From: Litomosoides sigmodontis
Taxonomy: Eukaryota > Nematoda > Chromadorea > Rhabditida > Onchocercidae
Length of the DNA stretch: 64,000 bases
Direction: 5' to 3'
Assembly: GCA_963070105.1 (NCBI GenBank)
Contig: OY718803.1
Span: 2,896,507-2,960,506, forward strand
Shown here: one piece after another, positions 25,694 through 38,757 of the stretch
Numbering within the stretch: position 1 is the first letter of the stretch
Layout of the letters: every line of letters starts with the position of its first letter
The notes under the pieces: model-generated
The model's database searches: none
What the model was told of the DNA's origin: nothing
What the model saw: only the letters and a program-made list of their open reading frames with translations
Program-made: the position numbers and the translations under genes

Positions 25694-27184
25694 CTACAAT
25701 TCCTTCCTGTCAATGAGTACTTCGAGATCCGTCACAACATTCGGAAGCAGTTTCCAGTGTTGTCCATCCACACGAAACAGTGAATCTAACACCAAATCCT
25801 GTTAACGAGAAAATTTGAACATTAGTACCATCAATCTGTTGACCGAAACTCTTTCACAACACTAAACAGTCATTTCACTTCATCTAATTTTTAAAAATTG
25901 AATTAAAGAAAATACCGCATAAATACTGTGATAATAATTACCTTACACAGGTGTTCAAAAATCATATCTAAGCGTTGTTTGGATTTGACGCTAAGAATCT
26001 GCTCTATGAGTGGTAGCAAGCGACGATAGGTCTCCTTGAGGAGGGCATTCAAATATGCATAATCATATGAGAATGCTACTTTACCAAATGAAATAACTGT
26101 AAGACAGAGTTGGCGCATTTGTCGTTGAATTTTTACGAGTTGATTTTGCTGCTCCGTGGTCAGTTGCTCGTTTCGCATTACTACACCAAGCTTGACAACA
26201 AGTTTGATAATATTTTTCACCACCTGTAGATGAATGCAACCATCACTTACGATTGTATTTGTTATATTTTATTATTACTTATATATTTGTACGTATTTTA
26301 GTCCAATATAATATTATTTATGCATTTATGATTTTGTAAATTATTCCAATTACCAATTCATCTTTTCATTGATTGCTTCCATTAACGCTTCCTAATTGAT
26401 TAAAATCAATCGATTGATCATATTAATTAATTGTATTAAAAATAAAGTATGAAATAATTTCAGAATCATAATAAAAATTTTGAATTCGAAAGTTGTGAAA
26501 TTTAATTTACCTTTTCAGCGATTATTTTATTGTGGACAGTCTTCAGAATTTGATAGAGATGATCGAGTAGACGAATTGTTGCATCGTCCACAAATAGCTT
26601 CACATTATTTCGTGAAATAAGTTTGGAAAGAATTTTTTTTTGTGCACGTACGGCGATAGTTGCTGAGCTGAACTGTTGCTGTTGGAGGAGACTATCATTG
26701 CCTGAAATTTGACATTCAAATTAAAAAAAAAAAAAACTTTTTTTTGCATAATTACAACCCTTTGAAGTTGAGTATTTCAAAGTAAGAGAATCTTTTTATA
26801 AAATTTTACAGTAATTTCTTTTCAAATATCACCAAAACATTTATTATCAGATTACTCTAAGTGATTAAGCAAGATTATCTTCGAGGCTTTACCCATTTCA
26901 AAGGATTGCTGCATTTATTCAGCTAAATTTCTTACACTTAAAAATATTTGCAAATTAAATTCAAACGCAATCCTCATTTGCTAAATTTGATAAGCCTATG
27001 CTAAAGTCTAAATTCGAAATAAAAATTCAAACATTTCAAAATTTGTTAATAACTGTTTTTATCAAAGAATAGAAATGGATAAAAATAAGGAAGAGGAATA
27101 AATAATTGAAAAAAAAATGTTGAAAAAAAACTGAAAATTAGCTTAACCTGTTTGATAGTGTTTCATTGTAGCACTAAATTCCAT
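25694..27184 (-). CDS. TNFAIP8/TIPE family protein
   Basis: TNFAIP8-family (TIPE) proteins are all-helical lipid-binding proteins linked to phosphoinositide signalling, cell survival and immune homeostasis. Four exons join in frame: 27147-27184 (start MEFSATMKHYQTG), 26511-26701, 25942-26223 and 25694-25798. The product, about 205 residues, is close to the family length of 186-200. Family hallmarks in order are AQKKILSKLISRNN, LFVDDATIRLLDHLYQI, AEKVVKNIIKLVVKLGVVMRN, LCLTVISFGKVAFSYD, LNALLKETYRRLLPLIE, RLDMIFEHL and a C-terminal helix ending IDRKEL. The N-terminal extension before the AQKK motif includes a short QQQQ run and is the least conserved part. The start exon is tiny; another 5' exon is possible. 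Confidence 0.95.
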
Positions 27185-27242
27185 AATTTACCCTTTTCCA
27201 AAAACAATTACTTTTCACTGAAAGAAAAAAGTGGAACGTATA

Positions 27243-27275
27243 CCCACACACAGAGGGAGAGAGAGAGAGGGAGAG
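27243..27275. repeat. AG-rich simple repeat
   Basis: A run of GAGAG with GGGAGA interruptions. A second, longer purine tract lies at about 27585-27640. Confidence 0.8.
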
Positions 27276-29026
27276 AAGGTGAGTTGAGAAATCATTTAAC
27301 GATAAGAGTTAACGATAAGATGGGTCAATGATAAAATGATGAAAGGATGCGCCCATCAATTGGAAATGAAAAAATGTCATCTCTTCCAACAAACCTTTTT
27401 CAAACATTTGAACTAATAGAATGCTAAATCATTTCATTTTTTCAAGCAACGATCATTTTCAAATAGCTTATCAATAGGACAGACATTTACAAAAAAAAAA
27501 AAAGAGATTTTTTAAATGGTACTGGAAAGAGCGCGCGGTACCCAATGAATTAAAATAAACGATCGGCTAAAACATCAAAAGAAAGGGAGAAGGGGAGGGA
27601 GGGAGAAAGAGAGAGAGAGAGAGAGAAGGAAAGAGAAGACAAGAGGTAATAAACAATGGAGATCACCATTTGCTAGAGGTTTTTTTTTCCTCTTCACTCC
27701 TTTGCTCCAATATCCGACAATCGTTACTTCTTGCTTCTCACATCACCGCCACTTTCACCTTTTATCAGATCTCTTAGGTTAATACTACAAATGCTACTAA
27801 CACGTTCGCTAAGTTAAATGACAATGAAAGATGTAAAAGCTATCACACTTAACAGTTGAAAAAAAAAAAACATACACTTAATTTTTTCAACCATTACTTA
27901 CTGACAATTTCTCTCCCTTTTTTTTCTTTGATAAATTTCAGGAAGATTTGATAAATGCTTGCATTGTTTGACTAACATGACATTAGCGCTTCTGGAGTAT
28001 TATTAGCTGTGTTGCAGTTGCAGTAGCGTAGGAATGAAATTTCAAAAGTTGAAAAGATGAGAGGAATGAGAACTTGTGAGGAAGAAGTTTAGTTGCTTGC
28101 TATTTGCAATTAGATCGTTTTGTTTTTCCATCACAAAACATAAGGAGGAAAAAAAAACGGTTAGTAATCAGGTATGATAACGAAGATATTTGCTCTCAAC
28201 AAATACTATGCTAATACTAGCAGATAGGCTTTTTTTTGTCCTTCTAATCACTTTTTGTAAATGACTTTTTTTTTTCGTTCGTCTGCTAAATGTTTGAATT
28301 GGCACCAAATTGTTGCTGAGAATTCCTTTAATTTTTCCAGTTAAAATATAAATGAATGATTAGAATGTGAAATAAAACTAAGGGATGAGCGGTGGGTGAC
28401 TGAGTGTGTCTTAGTGGAACGAAACTGGAAATGAATAATATGAAATTTTTGAAATCACTATTATCATCACTATCTCTATCTCTATCATAATCGCCATCAT
28501 CATCATCATTATCACAATCTTTCATTGTACTGTTTGCTTTATGACGAATGGCATTATGAACTATCACTGGAATGCAACAATTTATTTCATTCTTAACATA
28601 TCTTGTCAAACTGTTGATTGAAAAAAATAAACTTATTGAAGAGAACCGGTAATAAATGGTGGAAGCAGACAGAACTAGTTTTGTTCACTTGCTTATTTCA
28701 ATTAGTTTAATTTTGCTATGAGAATTTGAGAGAAGGAAAAGGAAAGGTTTTGTTACGCTTATGTGAAATGAAATAAAATATTTAAATTAAATCAAATCTT
28801 TCATCTCTTTTACTTCAACACTTCCTTTTTTTTTAAAAAAAAAAAAAGAAAGAAGAAAACACCTAAAATAGTTATTATTCCACGAAACTTTTCATTCCTT
28901 TTTTCCCACTATCAAATGAATAAATTAATCGCTTGAATGTGTAAGCGCAAATGTTTTTGATTGTCAAAAAAAAAGAAACCTTCAAAAATCTTCCTAAGTC
29001 TGAGCACTAAAATGGTTTGTTATATT

Positions 29027-29030
<4 letters not shown>

Positions 29031-29072
<42 letters not shown>
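29031..29072. repeat. (CT)21 microsatellite
   Basis: Forty-two bases of perfect CT repeat. Such a tract is a candidate for triplex (H-DNA) structure or for GAGA-type factor binding on the opposite strand. Confidence 0.95.
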
Positions 29073-29074
<2 letters not shown>

Positions 29075-31458
29075 ACATGATTGTCATCGCCATTGTATAG
29101 AAAAAATCCTATCGAACATTTAACCAAAATTTTCAAGCACACTTAGTTTTCATATTCCAAAAAAAAAAGAAGGAAAAAAATACAAAAAGCAAAAAAAAAA
29201 GGCTAATTTGATTTTTCTCACATCAATAAACTCTAATATTATGAATAATTTGTACAATGAAAGGACTAAAAATAAGTGAACAATTCCAATTGCCTTTTTT
29301 TTTTTGATTTCTTCCTCAAATAGAAATGAATGTTAGAAGAAATTAACTCTGTGTGAAATATGGAATGATCGAGAATGTTGTGGTGGCGCATTTGGTAATG
29401 TATAAGTAAAAAAAAAAAAATATTCTCATCCGTTCCTTTCACATCCAACAACCGATAAGGATGAATGCAATTGCATCGTTCAGCTCAAACTCCTCGTGCG
29501 AACCATTCGTTGATGGTACGAGAGGAGCATTGAATTTCCACTTGAAATTAATCTAAGAATGGTCACTGACCTTAACTACGAGAGAAATCACTGGGCACTT
29601 CCTCCCTTTCATATATTAAGATGATTTTTGAGGAAAGAGAAAAAAAGAAACATTTATACTTCTAGGCGATAGAGAATGATGTATGAGGTGATGATGAACA
29701 AACCACCACAACAGAATTAGCATACATTTTTAAGAATTGTTGCGTAATTTCAATTATTAATTATGTGAGTGAGAGATGGCTTTAAAGACTGAACTTAATT
29801 TGTGAATTGTTTCATCTAATAATTAGTTTTTTTGGAAAGAATTTTTTTTCTGCTAATTAACATATTCATAAGTCGTGCAACGTGCACTGAATTTTTTCGT
29901 TTTTTCGACTGTTAGATTTTAAAAAAATGATTTTTTACATTAGCATTTTCTTAATTTAAATAGATGTTGGTGAGATTTTTTTCTTTGTTATTTTTTCCCA
30001 AAATTTTTCTGAGAAAAGGAAAGGTGAAATTATCGGTATTAACTGATATTCTGGTATTATTAAAGATCAATCTACTAGTAGTAAATTTTACAAAACTTTT
30101 CGTTTCATTGTTTAATCGGAAATTTTGTTTAGCAATCATCTTTACCATCGAATGAAATGGAACTATTTCAATGCCATTAATTGAAGCTCATGCTAATTAA
30201 ATTCAAATTGTTTAATTAATTAATGTGAAGTATTAGTCAGACGTTAACTGTAGCTTATTTCGTCTAACAGTGACAATGTACGATGAATTTATGTTACGTC
30301 AAATTTTAGCCATTTGACTTTTGCGTCAATTTTTAATCATTGCCATCATCATCTCATTGCACTTTCACTTCTTTACTTCTTTGATTATTTTTAAAATTTT
30401 ATCAAATTCATCGCATAAGCTTAGGAATATTAAATGCATGCAAAAAAAAATTGCAATCATTTAAATGAACTTCTTAGTCTTATTTTTTTGTAACTTTCAT
30501 AAGTTAATATTGACGTATATCAGAGGTGAGTGCTAAGGTAAGGCAAGGTGTGGCAATTGACTGTGAAATATCAAAAAAAAAAAGTGAAAGGAAGAAATAA
30601 AGAAATAGCGTCGAAATGTGAAGAAGAAGAATTAGTCAGACGATGTGGAGGTGAAATATGAAATTTCAACAATAACCAGTCTTATGATAAAACTCATTTA
30701 AACGTATTTAGTTCATACTGAAAGTATTCTGAAGGATGAGGCAATAAGTAAAAGTTAGTTTCCATCTACAGGTACTTCAGGTGATGTAAGGCTAATCTGT
30801 GCTAAGGAAAAAAATGCTTGAAAATTTCCTCTGAAACTATTATTATCATTATAGTTTTAAGCTTTTGCAAGTTCAAGGAGTAAAGAACATTAAGGATTAT
30901 ATTTTAATCAAAAAAAAATCTATTTCATTAAAATTACGACTGATTTTCATCTATCCCTTAAAATTATACATTTTCAGAGAGCAGGAATTGAAATTTTTAA
31001 AATAGTATCTTTAAAAAAAAAATGGTAAGAAGATGGAAATGAAACGAAAATATGGTGTATGAATGTGAAAGATGAAAAAATTTTCAATCAAAATTCAAAG
31101 CAATAGATTTGGGACAATTGCAAATGCATAAAGATACCTATCGATAGGAACGGACTGCGAAAATCGTTCACCTTTTCAAGGCCATTTTGCGGTCATATTT
31201 TCAAACGCATTACAATGCTAAGAAAGCATTACTGAAATTCTCTCAGTCGAAACAAGAAAAAAACCCTCGCACAAGAGTTCGAAAAAATTTTCATCAAAAT
31301 AGGAAGCGGAATTGATATATACATGAATTTTGAAGTTTAAAAAAAAGATCAAATTAGGAACAACCACTACCGTAGTTGAATGTTTTTTTTTTGTCGCACT
31401 AAAACGGCCATCAAATTATAATTTTGAAATTCTTTCTCCCAGTGCTTTCCATGGCCAT

Positions 31459-31528
31459 AATCACACGTTACTGTGACGTGTCCTCAATCACATGTTACTG
31501 TGACGTGTCCTCAATCACACGTTACTGT
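31459..31528. repeat. 27-bp tandem repeat with TGACGTG motifs, 2.6 copies
   Basis: Copies at 31459-31485 and 31486-31512 differ at one base (C/T); a third copy is truncated after 16 bases at 31528. Each full unit carries CACGTTACTGTGACGTG (one copy has CATG), a small inverted repeat whose right half is a CRE/bZIP-like TGACGTG. It lies about 900 bp beyond the stop of the MMD gene and 4.3 kb upstream of the TNFAIP8-family start. Confidence 0.9.
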
Positions 31529-32330
31529 TAGAGAACTAGCATGCACCCTTTTTTTGTTATTTTTTTGAAACTTTTGCACTTTCGTGGTTTGAAATACTAA
31601 GGAATTAGCGACGTTATAAATTGGATGAAAGAAAAGTTCAGTATAAGCGATTGCTGCAATTTCAAAATAGCAAAATTCGAAAAAATTTATTCAATACGAA
31701 TGAATTTCTGTATAATGCTTTTTTATCGTCTTAAAAAAAGAAACTTTTGTGATTAGTGATATTAAAGGAGAGTTGGAAGATGAATGTGATGCTTACCTTT
31801 CTATCATTATAGTTCGTTTTAATTTCGCTTTAATATTTCATGCTTCAATGGCTTTTTAATAATGGCTTAAAACTATGAGAACTATCACACAATGCCATAG
31901 TAAAATTTATTCAAAGCAAATCCATAAGAAACATTACTTCTAAAAATGCACAAAAATTCAGTTTACTAAGTCTTATTACGCGTACTATGACGAATACTGG
32001 AACTGTCTGAAATATTACCACACCTAAAAAATTGAAAAAACTCGTTTTAATATACAAAATTACACGTATACCGGTATCTAAGATGCATATGTAAATGTAA
32101 GTACATTTAATACCGTAATATAAAATACTTAGCACATACAATACATTTTCAATACTGGAAAAAAAAGGTAAACAATAAACATACATTTTATTACACAGAA
32201 TTATGGCAACAATCATCACCCATTAGTGATTAAATGCTCGATAAGCCGAGATCAGCAATAACAATCACCCGATAGAATGTAAGTACATTTAATACTGTAA
32301 TTAAGTAATGCTGCATTCATAAAATGTGTT

Positions 32331-34088
<1,758 letters not shown>

Positions 34089-34105
34089 ATAAGGACTAAA
34101 AAAAA
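34089..34105 (-). other. Candidate trans-splice acceptor for the MMD gene
   Basis: On the minus strand a run of T ending in TAG precedes TCCTT and then the ATG at 34088. It fits spliced-leader addition, or a normal intron if an upstream coding exon exists. Confidence 0.5.
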
Positions 34106-35625
34106 CATATAGTGATAATGATGGCGATGAAAGAAGCGTAGGATTATTAATGTACTCATATAAGTTTTTGGACGTGTACACTAAAGTCTTTTTCTAGCAT
34201 TATAACAACAATTTCAGCCTTTACACATAGGCTTTAAAATCTTTTAAAAGAAAAATAATTATTGACCTTAAAAGAAAACGACGACTATTAAGACTAATAC
34301 AAATATAATCACAATGAACTGATTTTCACCCGCCCCCATATCATCAATAATACTTCAGGAATAAAGAATTCGAAAGATAACATGACTACTTGGCAATCCA
34401 TCTCTGATATTTTAAAAACAGATTACCTAAAGTCTGAACGAAAACCAAAGAATATATGAATTACCTGGAAGAGCAGCAGATACTCATATTAACCAACTTC
34501 TATTAACCGACTGAGAAGCGCCAAACTACTCTGCAATGTTTTTCAAATAACTTCATATACATGTGTTCATTCACTTCTGCCACATTTTTGAAACTTTCGG
34601 TTTGCCGAACCCTTCTTAACTAGATTCCGTTTGGATGGAAAAAAGCTGGAAGATAAAAATTTGAATTCCTTCTAAAATCAAACATAAATTCCCATAGATG
34701 AAAATTCTCTAACCAATAATCTCAACGAAAAAAAAAGATGTACCACTTTATAAATTTGAATCAAAGTACTCGTTCTTGGACCTTCTTGTTTAAATAACAT
34801 CAGTAATGGTTAAAGATCACATAGAGTCTCTTTGAGATCTCAGTCAAACGTTGTTTTTTCAACCGGTTAAAGAGCTACCTAGAATCAAAGTTTATGTAAT
34901 TCATTCTGCAGCATATCCACATTTATGTTAAAGAAAGCGAAATATTGTAACCAACAAGACAGATTAATTACTTCATTAAGTTATCCAGTAAAATTTAATG
35001 AGTTTTATTCTGTGTTTGTACAGATGTATATACAGAATCTTTATTTAACAAACCGAAGTAAATGTAATTAAGAAAAAAAGTCAGCATAACTCCCATTAAT
35101 TTGAGTTTTGCATCTAAAACACAACATTTCATCCCTCATGTTATTAGTATTTCACAGAACTCGCTCAAAATTAAGTGGAGTGATAGAAAATGTTCGCACA
35201 TTGAGACTGCCAGTCTGAAAAAAAACATGTAAGAAGAAAGCTGACGTGCCGAAAGCAACACTTATTCTTTCTCGACGTTTTCAAGCTAGTTGTTAATCAG
35301 ATTAAGGAGTGTGGGTGAAAAATTTTCGAATGAGTCAGTTCTCTTAGAGGCCTCCCTCTTCGGGTGTCAATTTTTTCCACAGAGGAACAGATGCTATACT
35401 AGTTTGTTTACCATCTTTGTTTTGACAAATTCGAAGTGTTTTCTCTATTTCTCTTCTATGCTTTTTCCTCTCTTCTCAAAATTTCCTCTCTCTCGTTGCC
35501 TTTCCAATCAAAAGTTGCAGTTGCAGTATTAGTGACAAACATAATGCGTAAAAATTAGAGGATAGAAAAGTAATGAAATGCTGCCAAAAACAAAGTTTAC
35601 AACTGAACAAAAAATACTCTACATG
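34089..35625. other. Intergenic region
   Basis: This lies between the MMD start and the BOD1-like stop. No coding exon is supported; the 80-codon plus-strand ORF at 35290-35532 has no recognisable feature. If the two minus-strand genes are not an operon, the MMD promoter is here. Confidence 0.45.
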
Positions 35626-38600
35626 TTAAGAATGTGGAAGTGGTGAAATATTCGCCAGAGTATTTAAATCTTCTTCGAAAGGGTCACGTCGTGATGTTGA
35701 TGCTGAGACACTATCTAAATCAAGAAAAATGTTAATAATTTGCTAAAAAGATTATAATGAAGGCATAATTGAGAGTAATAGTTTAGAATTGGACTTACAA
35801 CCCTTTCTCAGCATTTTCGTTGAGAAAGAAAAACACATGCATTACACCGTTATAGCTTGATAATTTCGAATAAGAAGTAAACAGAAGGTCTCCCTCTAAT
35901 ATAAAATCGTATTGTAAAATAGTGCAAAGTCTTACATATCAATAAACATTAAATCTAAAGCTAAATTTCTGAAAATTAATTGAAAAAAATGATTTATGGG
36001 ATGGGAAAAATATGCTACCTAATCCGCTCATTCCATTATGTTCTGATTGATCTCGATCTGATTCACTATCTATGCCACAAATTTCCTCTGAAGGTAGAAC
36101 TGATTTTTCTGCACTTCCTTCACTCGCCGCTGGAGTCCATTCTTTGACGCTGGGAAAGTGTTGCGAAGGTGAATTATCTGTGGGAACGATACTTCCGTCC
36201 GGTCGAAGTGACACAATTTTTAATGAAGGCCTACAAAAAGTTGCTTTATTTCTGTTATCTTTAGCGAATTTTTTTTTCTTGGAATTTTTATTTATACAAA
36301 CAAGCCAACAAAAGTCATTTATAAGAAATGTTCAATGATAAAAATACCTAGCTTTACTTTAGTATAAATTCACCTCTGCAGGACAGTATCAAACAATCGC
36401 TTTGGTAGCTGTCCAGCGCTATTATCAGAGGCTGTATTTGAACTTGAACTACCATCCGCCATGTTGCTAGTCATTTCAATAATAGTATTGACACCGACTT
36501 CAATCTTTTCTACTGATTGATTATCCACAAACGTAGAGTCAGTACAAACTGCTACATCTGTCATTGGAATTTTTGCTGAAATGTGCCGTACCGTCACTTC
36601 GTCGTCATCTGAACGTAATGATGAGCATAAACTGGTTGGTATATTTGATTTCACCTGAAAATATGAAAAACATCTTATTTTACAACAGATTTCAGTGAGC
36701 ACACCTTCCACATGGACACGTAAATACAATAATCTTACAACTTGAAACTCCTCATTTTCATTGAGTCAACAGGGAAAGAGACAGCCATATCACATATCAT
36801 TAAAGATCTCAATAAAATAAGGCAATAATTGAGGAAACATAAAATAACAAATTCTACTTTAAAAGAACAGTAAAAATAATACGCAGCGAACATTTGTTAA
36901 TGCCGGATATGTGGCTGCTTCTACAGATGGAACACTAGGTATGAATTCCTTTTTCAAAACAACAGGAAGCACATCGTGGGTTGCTTTCCTAATTTCCACC
37001 AAAATTCTGTCATTCATATTGGCATTGTCATAACTTTTAATGTGCTTGGATGATCGTTCAGTAATATCGCTCGACGAAACAATATTCGACTAAAAAAAAA
37101 TTTGAAGCTTAGATCGGTTGTAAAGGGCACCAAATACACGACAAAAAATTCAGAAAAAAAAGCAGATATACCTTCCTTTCAGATGAGGCCACTTCTTGTC
37201 TGCTACTTTCACTTTCCTGAACTGGCTGCAGCAATGTACCATCTAATGATAAAGTCGAATCATTTGATGTAGACGACGTGGTTGAATAAGTGCTTTTTGA
37301 GAAAGAAAGAGAATTTGAATTCCGCATATTTTTTGTCGATTTTCGATGCTTGCTGGTAATATTATCCCTACAAGTAAGGGAATCGTATATAAGGGGATGA
37401 GAAAAATTTCGAAATGGAAAATTAAAATCACATAGATTACAATTTGTTAACCTCGATGAATCACTGCTTATGAGATTCTCCAAAGGTGGAATATCAACAT
37501 TTGCAAGAGCAGAACTGGTTGGAATTGAAGACAGCGTCCTAGATTTTTGCCACTCATCGTTCCTCTGTTTTTCTGATGAAACATTTCTTTCTGGAAAAAG
37601 ATTAGTACAAAATCAGAACAATGCTGATTCAAATTCAATATATATACATCTTAGCAAAACATATGCTAATAAATCGAATATGCAAATATAGAACTCTTAG
37701 ATTATAGTATAAACTCTTTAGATTATAGTATGAATTAAAAGACCACCTACGCTACTTTGGAATAAAAAATTCATACTCTCTCTTTCAACAGGGAATAAGT
37801 TTTGTTTATCTCATAGAAGGAAGATTAGAATTAAAAGACATATAAAGCGAAGTATAGTGGGTTTTGAAGTCCTGACTGCCTCTAAACTCAAGACTCTGAA
37901 CTTTTTCATGCACGACAGTCAAGGTGAAAGGAACAACTCCCAATTTCAGGTTACTTTTAGGTTTATATTACAATATGAAATTCAGATCTAACAACTTAGA
38001 CGTGGATAACACATACCAAAACGTTGAACTATATCTTTTTCTGATTCATCATTATGTTTGCTTAAAAACCTCAACACCGATTCAAAAGGAGGTGGTTCGT
38101 TTGAGGGTGATAATATGATGCACTAAAATATACAAATCAGGTAGTATAATAGATGCACTAAAATATGCAAATTTCAAATATACGAATATATATTTCAAAT
38201 ATACAAATAACAGCTTATAGTATTATTCGCCATCTGTTATTTGTTGTATTATTCACCTATTATTCATCAATCGTCATCGCCGTTTAAGTCAGTAAGCCTT
38301 GCTTTCAAATAAGACATTGGTTTATGAAATTAAAATGTCGTGTAGTCAAGATACTCCTCGAAATAACTACATAAAATGCATCCTATCGAAATGGATGGTC
38401 AAAATCTTACCTGAATTTGTTCATATATATGTTCAAGATGAGCTGCAACGAGTCGTTGAATTGGTTCAACCAAATTTCTAAAACGTTTCAGTTAAATAAA
38501 ACAATGTGCAATTAGGAAAAATGTTTTCTCAGCTGACATCATAAACTGGCATAATCGTCAGGAATTAAATCAAACTGAAAATTAAACTGGTTTATTTGTA

Positions 38601-38738
38601 CATGGCTTACTCAAATCGACCATTTACAATATCTTCAATAGTTCGATCTGGACTAGCACAAAAATCAGCAACCGCCTGACGTACTGCCAATCGAATATTT
38701 GCTACTGTTACTTCTGAGCATACGTTTGTTCTTGGCAT
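35626..38738 (-). CDS. Mostly disordered protein, probable BOD1/Shg1-like
   Basis: The first two exons (38611-38738, 38411-38477) encode an all-helical start of about 65 residues, with IRLAVRQAVADF, DRTIEDIVNGRFENLV and IQRLVAAHLEHI. This resembles the BOD1/Shg1 module (LRQSVV...IISQVVDPKLNHIFRPQIERAIHEFL), found in the chromosome-biorientation protein BOD1, in BOD1L and in yeast COMPASS subunit Shg1. Later exons, at about 38019-38122, 37453-37590, 37170-37370, 36900-37080, 36370-36655, 36020-36230 and 35626-35717, are low in hydrophobic residues and rich in Ser, Asp, Glu and Asn, with an acidic patch (RSDDDEVTVRH) and a final SRRDPFEEDLNTL segment. A short helical N-terminus with a long disordered tail is like BOD1L. 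The family call is by eye and weak; the gene itself is well supported by open exons with splice sites. Confidence 0.5.
37692..37731. repeat. Short tandem duplication in an intron
   Basis: Two copies of AACTCTTAGATTATAGTAT, the second with one extra T, lie side by side in an intron of the BOD1-like gene. Confidence 0.8.
38117..38172. repeat. 21-bp direct repeat spanning a splice acceptor
   Basis: GATGCACTAAAATATACAAAT at 38117-38137 recurs with one mismatch at 38152-38172, period 35. The copy at 38117 contains the acceptor of the third coding exon (minus strand, TATTTTAG then TGCATC), so the acceptor itself is duplicated. Confidence 0.85.
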
Positions 38739-38757
38739 TTTAGTTTCCTGTAAAAAA
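38739..38757 (-). other. Candidate trans-splice acceptor for the BOD1-like gene
   Basis: On the minus strand CTTTTTTACAG is followed by nine bases (GAAACTAAA) and the ATG at 38738. It is a strong nematode-style acceptor directly before a start codon. Confidence 0.55.

Larger units (their letters stand above)
27185..32330. other. Long repeat-rich intergenic region, no gene recognised
   Basis: Five kilobases with only short ORFs of low-complexity composition, for example one at 28328-28609 rich in Asp from GAT repeats. It holds purine/pyrimidine tracts at 27240-27275, 27590-27640 and 29031-29072, and a 27-bp tandem repeat at 31459-31528. It is the 5' flank of the TNFAIP8-family gene and the 3' flank of the MMD gene. 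Long non-coding transcripts or UTR exons cannot be excluded. Confidence 0.5.

Noticed and set aside
28328..28609. Minus-strand ORF with an Asp-rich centre
   Set aside because: The Asp run comes from a GAT/ATC repeat and the flanks have no recognisable feature.
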